A stretch of 33,010 nucleotides of DNA from Thermophagus sp052400625 (GTDB taxonomy: Bacteria; Bacteroidota; Bacteroidia; Bacteroidales; Marinilabiliaceae): assembly GCA_052400625.1 (NCBI GenBank), contig JBQTGH010000022.1; one strand, written 5' to 3'. Below the pieces are notes generated by a model, which was not told the origin of the DNA, made no database searches, and saw only the letters and a program-made list of their open reading frames with translations. The position numbers and the translations under genes are program-made. Of the stretch, positions 16,544 through 25,293 are shown in pieces. The stretch's first letter is position 1. Each line of letters begins with the position of its first letter.

Positions 16544-17908
16544 TCACCCAAAATCAAAATTAAACAATTGTAAAAATCTTTTTCTAAAAAGAACAATGGT
16601 CATTCCCATAATTAACATTACACAAAACCTTACTCCCACCGATATCCATGTATACATGGGAAGGAACACCCAAGGAAAGAAAGAAATCACAATACCAATT
16701 ATCTCACTTTTCGGGAAATAACTTAATTTTAGGACTTTCATTGATGTGATCTTATAAATAACGAACAATGAAAATTCTGAAACAATAAAGGCAATTCCAG
16801 CGCCCCAAATATCAAACCTTGGAATAAGTATAAAATTTAGGGTTAGATTAATAATCGTACAAGAGCTTGAAGCTATTATTTTTAAATAATTAAAATCAGA
16901 TCCTGACAAAATTCCACTATAGGGATACATCGAAAACCGAAAAATTAATACAGGGCTTAAAAAAACAAGCAATAAAACAGCATCGGAAAATTCGTCTCCA
17001 AAAGTATATTTAATCAACTCATTAGCAGACAAAAACAAAACACATATTAAAATCAATGCTAACACAATATTCGTATATCGTATTCTACTTAAATACTTTA
17101 TTAAGCTTTTTTTCTGTTGGTTATAAATCATCTGAGTTATTGTCGGATAATACTGTCTAAAAAGTATATCAGGAAACATTGTTACAATAGCCATTACAAC
17201 CTTTATAGCGACAGAATAAGTCGCAATATTACTAAATGAAACTTCGAATTTTTTTAACAGTATAATAGAGAACTGTCCGAAAAAAATGACTAACGCAGAA
17301 TGCAACACATAACTCCATGAATCCGCCAAGTATTCTCTCCAAAAAGAAAAATTAATTTTAAATTCTCTAATTGTCATGGATTCTTTCTTTTTAAATGCAA
17401 CAAGTATAATATGAATAAATTTACTGATAGAAAGTGTTGCATACATAAAAAAAAGACTCTCTATAGCTAATGAATTGAAGAGAAATAATGCAATAAAAAA
17501 AGATTTTTCAATTATATTAAAACTTGCTGCAAAAAGAAACTTCTTTTGAAAATAAAAAGCTGAACGAAAAATACTAATTATGGATTCTATCCAAAATGAC
17601 AACACCAATAAGGATAAAAAATACTCTTTAATACAATAGGTTGATATAAGAATCATCAATGCTATAACACTCTTTATTAACCCTATATTAAATAATGCAT
17701 TTACCGTTTTCGCTTTGGCCAAAAGCTTAATTTGATAAAATTCCCCTCCAATATCCATAAAAACAAAAAGAAAAGATGCAATTGAAAAAAAATATGAATA
17801 TTCCCCAAATGCATCCCTCCCAAAGTATCTCCCAAAAAATATGAAAAAGAGAAATAATGACCCTTTTTCAAAAAATTTGGAAAGGAATAATATCGTTGTA
17901 TTCTTCAT
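16544..17908 (-). CDS. Wzx-type oligosaccharide flippase (MOP superfamily)
   Basis: A 454-residue polytopic protein with about 12-14 hydrophobic segments and no signal peptide. The N-terminal SKFFEKGSLFLFFIFFGRYFG followed by FGEYSYFFSIASFLFVFMDIG is the typical opening of polysaccharide flippases (first two helices with the GxxxFGxYS turn). Such proteins move the undecaprenyl-linked repeat unit across the inner membrane. Sequence between flippases is poorly conserved, so the substrate cannot be inferred. It lies 35 bases after wecC and 4 bases before the second pyruvyltransferase-like gene. It marks the upstream edge of the strongly AT-rich block. Confidence 0.85.
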   Translation of the reverse strand: MKNTTILFLSKFFEKGSLFLFFIFFGRYFGRDAFGEYSYFFSIASFLFVFMDIGGEFYQIKLLAKAKTVNALFNIGLIKSVIALMILISTYCIKEYFLSLLVLSFWIESIISIFRSAFYFQKKFLFAASFNIIEKSFFIALFLFNSLAIESLFFMYATLSISKFIHIILVAFKKKESMTIREFKINFSFWREYLADSWSYVLHSALVIFFGQFSIILLKKFEVSFSNIATYSVAIKVVMAIVTMFPDILFRQYYPTITQMIYNQQKKSLIKYLSRIRYTNIVLALILICVLFLSANELIKYTFGDEFSDAVLLLVFLSPVLIFRFSMYPYSGILSGSDFNYLKIIASSSCTIINLTLNFILIPRFDIWGAGIAFIVSEFSLFVIYKITSMKVLKLSYFPKSEIIGIVISFFPWVFLPMYTWISVGVRFCVMLIMGMTIVLFRKRFLQLFNFDFG

Positions 17909-17943
17909 TAATTAAAACCAATCACATTCGACGAAAATTAACT

Positions 17944-19161
17944 TCAATTATGAACTCCACAAAAATCCAATACCAATTTATCTTCTATCTTTTCTAGCTC
18001 TTTAAACTCATCATGCGCCACCAAAAAGGCTACAATATCAGCTTTCTGGTAGGCCTCTTTATAATCTGTCAATTTAAAAACTGGATGTTCTTTCAGGTTG
18101 GGTTCAACAAGCAGAATATCACCCTCACCGTTGGAACTTTGCAAAACTTTTTGGGCAATATATTTTGCTGGCGACTCTCTTAAATCATCAATATTGGGTT
18201 TAAAGGCCAATCCCATCAATGCAATAACAGGTTTTCTACCATTTTTCAATTCAAACTCAAGACGTGCATTCTGTATTTTTTCTGCAACCCAGAATGATTT
18301 GTAATTATTAATTTCTCTGGCTTTTCCAATTAATTGTGATTCCAGAGGGTAATCAGAAACGATAAAATAAGGATCTACAGCAATGCAATGTCCCCCTACA
18401 CCGCACCCGGGTTGAAGGATATTAACCCTCGGGTGTTTATTGGCCAATCGGATTAACTCCCACACGTCAATGTCTGCTTTATCACATATTAAAGACAATT
18501 CGTTTGCAAAAGCAATTTGTACATCTCTGCTTGCATTTTCAGTGAGTTTGCACATTTCAGCGGTTCGTGCATTGGTTTCATGAAGTGTTCCTTTAACAAA
18601 CAAGCTATAGAATTCCACTGCTTTTTCTGTAGACTCTTCATCGATTCCGCCGATCACTCTGTCATTGTTCACTAATTCATACATAACATTTCCCGGGAGT
18701 ACTCTTTCTGGACAATAAGCGACATGAATTTTCCCCTTTAGTTCAGGACGTTCCATAAATATCAAATCTCTCATCTTTTCGGTAGTGCCAACAGGAGAAG
18801 TTGATTCGATGATAAATAAATCTCCCTCTTTGAGATGGGGAATGGTATTTCTGGTCGCCGCTTCCACAAAAGAAATATCAGGTTCATGGTTTCCTTTAAA
18901 GGGTGTCGGAACAACCACTAAATAAACATCCGCAGGTTGAACTTTTTCAAAAGCTTTTAGATAACCTTTTCTAACAGCATCAGCAACATAATCCTTAAGT
19001 TCGGGTTCAACTATATGTATTTCCCCTTTATTGATAGTTTCGACAATTTTCTTATTAACATCCATTCCATTTACCCGTACACCTGCAGAGGCAACCAGAG
19101 CTGAGGTTGGAAGTCCGATATATCCCAGTCCTAAAGTTGTTACAACAATATTCTTCGTCAT
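17944..19161 (-). CDS. wecC: UDP-N-acetyl-D-mannosaminuronate-forming dehydrogenase (UDP-ManNAc dehydrogenase)
   Basis: This 405-residue NAD-dependent enzyme oxidises UDP-ManNAc twice at C6 to UDP-ManNAcA. The Rossmann motif GLGYIGLPTSALVA starts at residue 11. The central part has STSPVGTTEKM (120-130), YCPERVLPGN (149-158) and TENASRDVQIAFANEL (207-222). The catalytic segment PGCGVGGHCIAVDPYF (251-266) contains the nucleophile Cys259. The C-terminal NDP-sugar dehydrogenase domain has GLAFKPNIDDLRESPA. The pattern GVGGHCIAVDPYF favours the WecC/ManNAc subgroup over UDP-glucose dehydrogenase, and wecB 20 bases upstream supports it. The ATG at 19161 fits the family. The product is a uronic-acid donor for the polymer. 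Confidence 0.92.
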   Translation of the reverse strand: MTKNIVVTTLGLGYIGLPTSALVASAGVRVNGMDVNKKIVETINKGEIHIVEPELKDYVADAVRKGYLKAFEKVQPADVYLVVVPTPFKGNHEPDISFVEAATRNTIPHLKEGDLFIIESTSPVGTTEKMRDLIFMERPELKGKIHVAYCPERVLPGNVMYELVNNDRVIGGIDEESTEKAVEFYSLFVKGTLHETNARTAEMCKLTENASRDVQIAFANELSLICDKADIDVWELIRLANKHPRVNILQPGCGVGGHCIAVDPYFIVSDYPLESQLIGKAREINNYKSFWVAEKIQNARLEFELKNGRKPVIALMGLAFKPNIDDLRESPAKYIAQKVLQSSNGEGDILLVEPNLKEHPVFKLTDYKEAYQKADIVAFLVAHDEFKELEKIEDKLVLDFCGVHN

Positions 19162-19181
19162 AAAATTTATTAAAACAATTA

Positions 19182-20300
19182 TTAATTACTATTCTTAAAA
19201 AATTCTGCAATTCGACTAGCTGCTTTTCCATCCCCATAGGGATTATGTAAGGCACTCATTTTTTTGTATCTATCTTCATTTCTTAATAAATCAAGTGCTT
19301 CAGAGATAATCCTTTTCCTGTCGGTTCCCACTAAAATCACAGTTCCCACTTCTACCGCTTCAGGTCTTTCGGTCGTGTCCCTCATTACTAAAACTGGTTT
19401 TCCTAAACTTGGCGCTTCTTCCTGTACTCCACCACTATCGGTAATAATGATTTTTGAGCGATGCATCATCCACACAAAAGCTTCATAAGGTAAAGGATCA
19501 ATTAACTTAACATTGTCTATATCGCCAAGTATCTCCTTGACAGGTTTCTGTACATTTGGATTAAGGTGAACCGGATAGACAATTTTCCCATTGAATTTTT
19601 GGGCAATTTCTTTTAATGCGGCGCAAATATTCAAAAAACCATCTCCAAAATTTTCCCTACGGTGTCCGGTAACCAACACAACCTCCTCATCACCTACTAA
19701 CTCTTTAAGTTCTACAATTAAAGAATCCGTATAATTATCCTTAACTTTTTCAACGCTTTCCAATAAAGCATCAATAACGGTGTTACCTGTAACCAAAATA
19801 TTTTTCCCGTCAACACCTTCATTGATTAAATTCTGTTTGGAAGTTTTTGTAGGAGAAAAATGAAAATCCGCTATTCTCCCTGTAATTTGTCGATTGATTT
19901 CCTCAGGAAAAGGTGCCAATTTATTATATGTTCTTAATCCGGCCTCAACATGACCTACTTTAGCACCAAAGTAAAAAGCAGCTAATGCCCCCGCCATGGA
20001 AGTTGTTGTATCACCATGTACTAAAACAATATCAGGCAAAAAATCCTCCAGTATTGGTTTTAAGCCATTGATGATTTCTCCGGTTAAGGAAAACAGATTT
20101 TGATTGGGTTTCATTAAGTCGAGATCATAATCAGGGGTAATATTGAAAAAGTTCAGAACCTGGTCAAGCATCTCTCTGTGCTGTGCCGTCACACAAACCC
20201 TAGTTTCAAAATCATTATTTTCCCTCTTTAAGGCTTTAACTACCGGTGCCATTTTTATGGCTTCGGGACGAGTCCCAAAAACAATTAGGATTTTCTTCAT
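19182..20300 (-). CDS. wecB: UDP-N-acetylglucosamine 2-epimerase (non-hydrolysing)
   Basis: A 372-residue GT-B-fold cytoplasmic enzyme converting UDP-GlcNAc to UDP-ManNAc, the substrate of the dehydrogenase encoded next. Family motifs seen are FGTRPEAIKMAPV (8-20), VHGDTTTSMAGALAAFY, VGHVEAGLRTYN, PFPEEINRQITG, VTGHRRENFG and TDSGGVQEEAPSLGKPVLVMRDTTERPEAVEVG. The length is normal. The open frame runs 15 codons further upstream, but the ATG at 20300 (MKKILIVFGTRPE) matches the family start. It is the first gene of the tightly packed 12-gene block that ends with the GT26 gene; a 565-base gap separates it from the chain-length gene, so it may have its own promoter, which I could not identify. 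Confidence 0.95.
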   Translation of the reverse strand: MKKILIVFGTRPEAIKMAPVVKALKRENNDFETRVCVTAQHREMLDQVLNFFNITPDYDLDLMKPNQNLFSLTGEIINGLKPILEDFLPDIVLVHGDTTTSMAGALAAFYFGAKVGHVEAGLRTYNKLAPFPEEINRQITGRIADFHFSPTKTSKQNLINEGVDGKNILVTGNTVIDALLESVEKVKDNYTDSLIVELKELVGDEEVVLVTGHRRENFGDGFLNICAALKEIAQKFNGKIVYPVHLNPNVQKPVKEILGDIDNVKLIDPLPYEAFVWMMHRSKIIITDSGGVQEEAPSLGKPVLVMRDTTERPEAVEVGTVILVGTDRKRIISEALDLLRNEDRYKKMSALHNPYGDGKAASRIAEFFKNSN

Positions 20301-20865
20301 TCGTATAAAATTCATTAAAAATTTAAGCAAACTCCCCTCAACCAATCCTTTTCCCCACCTTATCTATGCGCTTTATAAAATCCGCGTCCTTTATATTTTG
20401 ATTAAAGTAAATTCAAATTAAAGGGTAGCATTAGTTCGTCATAAAAACCTACCTGACAACAGGTATAAAATCCTTTGAGTCCTACTCAATTGCAATAATT
20501 CTCTGGTAAATTCAAAAGACCTTCCCAAGCCAATATAAAAGGATCCCAAACGCCGAAATTTCCCACTGCGCAATCTTTTCATTAATGGGTGAGTGCATCT
20601 GCAAACAAGAAAGCTGTTCCCTTTCTTTTATAAAACAGACCTACCATTACTCTACAAAACGGTCATCAAGAAAGCACTTAGAAGTAAAAAAGGGAAATTA
20701 TAATTCCTTTGAATCCTATTTTGGCTATTTGCGCATACACCACGAACTTCAAAAGACAATATAACCAACTGAAAGTACCGAGTTTCTTTTCAGAGGGATC
20801 CAAACCTAAATAAATTCTATCACAACAGATCTATCTTGGAATCCATGTCCTATCACTACCAACCT
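20301..20865. other. 565-base gap between the chain-length gene and wecB
   Basis: No open frame or RNA gene is recognised. The only clear structure is the hairpin at 20450-20465. No -7/-33 pair with good spacing was found; one isolated TAGGTTTG on the minus strand (complement of 20801-20808) has no -33 partner. In a polysaccharide locus a gap of this size in a single-strand gene run may hold a promoter, an attenuator, or the scar of a lost gene. Confidence 0.5.
20443..20465 (-). terminator. Weak terminator-like hairpin between the chain-length gene and wecB
   Basis: On the minus strand a 6-bp perfect stem TACCTG-TTGT-CAGGTA (complement of 20450-20465) is followed after two bases by five T residues. 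The stem is short and the T run modest, so it could be a weak terminator or attenuator for transcripts from the export and chain-length genes, or chance. Confidence 0.35.
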
Positions 20866-21996
20866 CTACCACGCCTCCTTAAACTTCCTGACCATCATTT
20901 GCCCAAAGATGAGGCAGACGCCTAAAAACCCACCGAAGAAGAGGCTAACAATCACAATAAGACTTCTTTTGGGTGCAGATTTTTCAATGGGTACTTTTAC
21001 CGGTTCAATCACGGAGAATGCGGGAGTATCTTCTTTTACGGCTATTTCGGCCTGTTCCAGTTGCTCTGCCAGGTTTTGATAAACTTGTGATGCTATGTTG
21101 TAGGCATCGCTCAGTTCCTGATAACGCATATCTGTTCGTTCTTCCACCACATTTCTGTTTCTGTTTCTGTAGTCGAAGAAGGCCGCCCGGATTTTTTCAA
21201 ATTCATTTTTTTTCTCTTCATACCGAGCCTGAATAAATTCCAGGTTATTGCGGGCCTGACTGGTTTTATACTCGATAATGTATTTTTGCAGCAACTCCAT
21301 GGTTTTCTGAGCTACCTGAGCGGTAAGAAGCGGTTCCTCCATCTCTGCGGAAATGGTGGCAAGCCCGGTTTCCTGGTCCACTTCAATGGAGATTCGATCC
21401 ATCATCTTCTCAAAAAGTTCTTTTTCTTCTTCACTCATTCGTTTAATTTTGGAAGAAGCGTCGCCATTCCCTTCCCAAGCCATTTGCTTTTCTCCCAATA
21501 GGGCCTCTTTAATGGTCCATGGTAGCCGAATGGTATATTTCACCAGATAATATCCCAACCCGGGTATCGTATCTTTCAAAAATTTATCATGGATCGAGAT
21601 CGGCTTCGGTTCATCTTCAAAGTCGTAGGCTTGATGCACCAGATCATTTAGAAAAGGATAGCTTTGAATGACTTTGGGATACAAATCGGGCTGGATCCCG
21701 GTGCTGTTACCCATCATAGAGTTGAGATTAATCCCCGCCATGCTGGCCAACCCGCTAAGTCCTCCCAAATCTGACTTTTCCTCGCTTTGTGGTAATATAG
21801 TTGTCGACGCACTGTATTTTACCGGACTAAATATGGCAATAAAAAAACCTATAATCAGAACGACACCTACGGTATAGAAAACTGTTTTGCGCCTGTCCCA
21901 GATCACATGGGCCAGGGCAATAAGATCAATTTCGTCGTCTTTAATAATAGGTCGTTCACCGGTCAACTCTCTATTATTGCGATTATCTTTTTCCAT
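20866..21996 (-). CDS. Wzz-type polysaccharide chain-length determinant / co-polymerase
   Basis: A 376-residue inner-membrane protein of the Wzz/PCP family. A cytoplasmic N-terminus with DDEIDLIALAHVIWDRRK precedes the first membrane segment (about 37-57). A periplasmic domain with a long helical, charge-rich part follows (about 230-320), then the proline-containing VIEPVKVPIEKSAPKRS and a second membrane segment (about 344-366). It ends MMVRKFKEAW with no tyrosine-kinase domain, so it is a kinase-less co-polymerase that would set chain length together with the Wzy-like protein. The segment GLSGLASMAGINLNS is common in Bacteroidota relatives. It follows the export gene after 158 bases, probably in the same transcript. 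GC content is higher than in the downstream sugar genes. Confidence 0.88.
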   Translation of the reverse strand: MEKDNRNNRELTGERPIIKDDEIDLIALAHVIWDRRKTVFYTVGVVLIIGFFIAIFSPVKYSASTTILPQSEEKSDLGGLSGLASMAGINLNSMMGNSTGIQPDLYPKVIQSYPFLNDLVHQAYDFEDEPKPISIHDKFLKDTIPGLGYYLVKYTIRLPWTIKEALLGEKQMAWEGNGDASSKIKRMSEEEKELFEKMMDRISIEVDQETGLATISAEMEEPLLTAQVAQKTMELLQKYIIEYKTSQARNNLEFIQARYEEKKNEFEKIRAAFFDYRNRNRNVVEERTDMRYQELSDAYNIASQVYQNLAEQLEQAEIAVKEDTPAFSVIEPVKVPIEKSAPKRSLIVIVSLFFGGFLGVCLIFGQMMVRKFKEAW

Positions 21997-22154
21997 GGTC
22001 GTTATAAACTTTTGACTTTAATAAAGAACAATTTTGCTGTCCTAATACATCTCACTAATCCGAGACAAATAAAGCTGTAGGGCTACGATCTCCAGACTAC
22101 GACGGGGATACATTTTATTTGCTTCTCAGTATAGCAACGACATTTTATCAAAAC

Positions 22155-24569
22155 TTAATTGACAGCATTAACAATAGTGACAATGGTAAGGGCGAGCGAC
22201 GCCACACTGCTGCCAATGCTCACCCAAGCGGTAGCCGGTAATGGCTGACGTTCTCTTTTCGCAGGAATGACAACCTCACTACCCGGAAGTACCTTAGGAT
22301 AATTTTTGAAAAAAAGAATTTTGGTGGTTGCGGCTGCCTTCCCATTGGGATAAATAACATACGCTTTTCCTTTCTTAGCAAAGTCTGAGAAGCCCCCACT
22401 CTGATTGACATAGAAACGCAGAGATTTACCGCGAACAAAAGGAGTGCTGTTGGGATTAAGCACCTCACCACCAACCCTAACTGTTTGTAGTTCTCTCGGG
22501 ATTAATAGTTCATCACCTTCCTTCAGGAATACGTCCTCTTTACTTCCCGGATTCATCAAAGCGTGTTTAAGATCTATGGCCAACACTTCGAACCCTAAAT
22601 CATCAAATTTCAGAGTGGTATCCTGCTTCATTAATTGTTCACGTAATCGTTTTATCTTAGGATTCATTTCCACTTTTCTGGTAAGCATCGCTCCCTCGGG
22701 GAATGCATCCGGTGTCAGCCCTCCGGCCCTCTTAATTATGGTGGAAATTCTTTCCTGACGACTGGAAAGATTAAATTCGCCGGCATAGATCACCTCGCCC
22801 ATAACCCGTACGGTTCCGGCTTCCACAAATCCCGGAGCTTTTCTGACGTAAACCTTATCAAAGGGCATCAGGACAAATTGTTTATCTTGCTCATCCAGTG
22901 CCAGATCACGGGAAATGGAGAACTGAAACAAATGACCGGTTTTAAACTGATATTTGGCTGTTTCTTCATGACTTAAACGCCGGGCAACTTCAATATAGGA
23001 ACTGGATGCCGACTCCAGGAAACCACCGGAAAGAGCAATAAGATCTGCCAGAGTCATCCCTTCTCTGTATTCGTATGCGCCGGGAACCGCCACTTCTCCT
23101 CTGATGTTAATCAGCCTGGCTTGTCGTAATTCATCGATAGAATAAATGGTAACAATATCTTCCCTCTGCAATTCGGTATCAAAGGTTCCGGAAAGTAATT
23201 CTTTAACGTCAAATGAGATGTTTTGTAGCTGGAAATTTTCGTCAAGGCGCAATATTTGTCCCCGTTCCAGAAATGCATCCTCCCGTATTCCGTCGGCTTG
23301 TTTCAAAAGCTCAGAAAGCATCAGTCCTTCGCCTATCTCATAATTTCCGGGTCGCATAACAGCGCCTTCTATCATCACACGGTTTTCAATTCTTTGTGTC
23401 ATGACACCCACAAAGATACTATCCCCGTTTTGCACGGTTTCACTCTCAAATGCATTCGCTAAAATACTCTTAAAAAGCATCCTGCGCGATTCGTTCCGGA
23501 ATATCTCCACCCGATTGTGATAAGCTTTATCGGAAAAACCACCGGCATACTTGATCATGTCTGAAACAGTTTCGCCTTCCTTGGCTTCAAAAATTCCTGT
23601 ACGTTTAAATTCGCCACCTATTCTTACCCTATTAATATATGAGGGCACCATAATAACATCATCGTCTCGCAAAGAAATATTTTCGGTAGCGTCACCATTG
23701 ATAAGATAGTTATAGACATCGAGTGTTTTAATAATTTTCCCGTCACGAATCACCTTCACAGCCCGAAATGACCCATTCAAATTGGGTCCCCCGGCCAGGT
23801 AAAGAGCATTAAAGGCGGTGGCCGATCCGGGAAGCGTGTAACTCCCCGGCACAAAAACATCCCCAACCACATGTACTTTAATTGGCTTGATTTGCCCCAG
23901 ATAAATATTGGCAAATGTTTTGGGTTGATCTCCTGCCAAATCGCTATAAATGAGCACCAGCTTATCAAAAATCTTTTGGCGGGCCTTTGAAAGGGTAAGA
24001 CCCTCTATTTGAACTCCCCCGACACCGGGAATATTAATATTTCCGGAATTATCAACCATGAGTTGGTAACTCTGTTCCGAGCCGCCCCATATATCAATGG
24101 AAATACCATCTCCGGCGCCAATGATATAGGAATCAGAAACAGGCAAATTAACACTGGGTTCAAAGGTCAATTTTTCAGAATTGAAAAATTGAAATCCAAA
24201 AAGTCGCTGTTCCTCTTCATCGGCAATAATTAACTCCTTTTGAGACAATACATTCATAAAGTCTGCAGTACCTTCTGTAATCTGTGTCGAGTCATTGCCG
24301 GCACTGGACGAAGCCCCAAGTTTCAATTGTTCAAAGCGCTGACGAAGCTCATTAATTTGCTGAGTAGTAAATCCTTGCGCCTGAGCCAATGTCATGGCCT
24401 GCTGCTCAGAAAGGCCGCGATTCATTATTTCATTATAAATCTGTTGTACCTGGCTATCCGACAACTCAGATATTTTTACCTCCCTTGGATTAATATTTTG
24501 CTGAGAATAGACCTCCATTAAAGGTCCCGAAATCAATACCAGCAAAAGCAAAATGAATATTTTCCGCAT
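22155..24569 (-). CDS. Multi-SLBB outer-membrane polysaccharide export protein (Wza-like OPX)
   Basis: An 804-residue export protein. A signal peptide (1-22, ending VYSQ) has no lipobox cysteine, unlike Wza. A helical region (about 35-82) precedes the poly-export domain (about 145-225, SDSYIIGAGDGISIDIWGG). I count six SLBB-like units at about 230-260, 314-344, 397-427, 486-516, 586-617 and 696-726, each with a G-x-V-x-x-PG or similar start and an AGG-type end. The C-terminus (about 780-804, AWVSIGSSVASLALTIVTIV) is a hydrophobic segment. It would form the periplasm-spanning exit channel with the Wzz-type partner encoded next. The open frame starts 30 codons further out at a TTG; the ATG at 24569 gives the signal peptide and is preferred. 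It is the first gene of the locus. Confidence 0.9.
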   Translation of the reverse strand: MRKIFILLLLVLISGPLMEVYSQQNINPREVKISELSDSQVQQIYNEIMNRGLSEQQAMTLAQAQGFTTQQINELRQRFEQLKLGASSSAGNDSTQITEGTADFMNVLSQKELIIADEEEQRLFGFQFFNSEKLTFEPSVNLPVSDSYIIGAGDGISIDIWGGSEQSYQLMVDNSGNINIPGVGGVQIEGLTLSKARQKIFDKLVLIYSDLAGDQPKTFANIYLGQIKPIKVHVVGDVFVPGSYTLPGSATAFNALYLAGGPNLNGSFRAVKVIRDGKIIKTLDVYNYLINGDATENISLRDDDVIMVPSYINRVRIGGEFKRTGIFEAKEGETVSDMIKYAGGFSDKAYHNRVEIFRNESRRMLFKSILANAFESETVQNGDSIFVGVMTQRIENRVMIEGAVMRPGNYEIGEGLMLSELLKQADGIREDAFLERGQILRLDENFQLQNISFDVKELLSGTFDTELQREDIVTIYSIDELRQARLINIRGEVAVPGAYEYREGMTLADLIALSGGFLESASSSYIEVARRLSHEETAKYQFKTGHLFQFSISRDLALDEQDKQFVLMPFDKVYVRKAPGFVEAGTVRVMGEVIYAGEFNLSSRQERISTIIKRAGGLTPDAFPEGAMLTRKVEMNPKIKRLREQLMKQDTTLKFDDLGFEVLAIDLKHALMNPGSKEDVFLKEGDELLIPRELQTVRVGGEVLNPNSTPFVRGKSLRFYVNQSGGFSDFAKKGKAYVIYPNGKAAATTKILFFKNYPKVLPGSEVVIPAKRERQPLPATAWVSIGSSVASLALTIVTIVNAVN

Positions 24570-25293
24570 ACTAATTAATGATATAAATGCATTACTGTTA
24601 ACATTAAGGCACACTACCGTCTCCTGACTCCCATTGAAATTGTCATCCCAATATGCCAATGCATAAAAAAACGCGCGGAGTCAGAAAGAAATAAAACCTA
24701 TATATAAACGCTTTTCTATGCAAAAAATTACCAAAAATAGAAAAGCTTCATTTTTCGCCGCACAAATTTATTAAAATAGATGGTGGTAGCACTGTAAAAC
24801 GCCAAAAAATTCCCCCAACTTAAATCATTAATTTTAAGTATTGCCGGAAATGAAACCTCCTCACAATAAATTACATAAACATTAACAAATATAACCTGCA
24901 GTAAACATAAGCGGCGTCCCGTAAAACAATAATTATACAAAGAAACATTGGGGATTAATCGCAACGACCTATGGAACCACCCAGTCTCAATCCTTTAGGC
25001 ACCTAAAAAAAATGATTTGTCGGCAAAAAAATTTAAATCAATGAGATAAATATTCAACATTCTATCCGGCAACTATGGCAAGATTGCTCACCCATAAAAC
25101 CCAAAAGAAAAAAACAGCAATAGACAACTAACGCAAGGTCACACCAGCATATCTTCACCAATTACCTTCAAAAGGAAACCATGAAGCATAAGAGAGAGAC
25201 AGAACCATGTCCATTTTCGGAATTACTGAAATGAGATGCCCCTATAGGCATATTGGGCCGGAGAGATCCGACAAACAAGAATTACGAGCAAGA
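24570..25293. other. 724-base gene-free region upstream of the polysaccharide locus
   Basis: No gene is recognised. It must hold the promoter of the locus and the end of the lspA transcript. Minus-strand -7-like boxes occur at 24732-24739, 24763-24770 and 24886-24893 (all TAnnTTTG on the complement). Only the first has a TTTG upstream, at a long 23-base spacing (complement of 24763-24766). I saw no NusG-like antiterminator gene, no long inverted repeats flanking a promoter, and no strong terminator; ATGCC-N6-GGCAT at 25235-25250 is a small hairpin without a T run. A 78-codon open frame at 24728-24964 has no family-like sequence. Confidence 0.5.
24732..24766 (-). promoter_or_regulatory. Possible promoter of the polysaccharide locus
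   Basis: On the minus strand TTTG (complement of 24763-24766) is followed after 23 bases by TATTTTTG (complement of 24732-24739), a match to TAnnTTTG. The spacing is 2-3 bases longer than in the two better promoters of this window. The leader to the ATG at 24569 would be about 160 bases. Confidence 0.35.

Noticed and set aside
20801..20825. Promoter for wecB with -7 TAGGTTTG on the minus strand
   Set aside because: The nearest TTG is only 14 bases upstream of the -7 box, too close for the consensus spacing.
24728..24964. 78-codon open frame on the minus strand upstream of the export gene
   Set aside because: No recognisable domain or signal peptide, no support from spacing or neighbours; likely chance in AT-rich DNA.
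24570..25293. Invertible promoter as in Bacteroides capsule loci
   Set aside because: No matching inverted repeats of useful length were found by eye and no recombinase gene is in the window.
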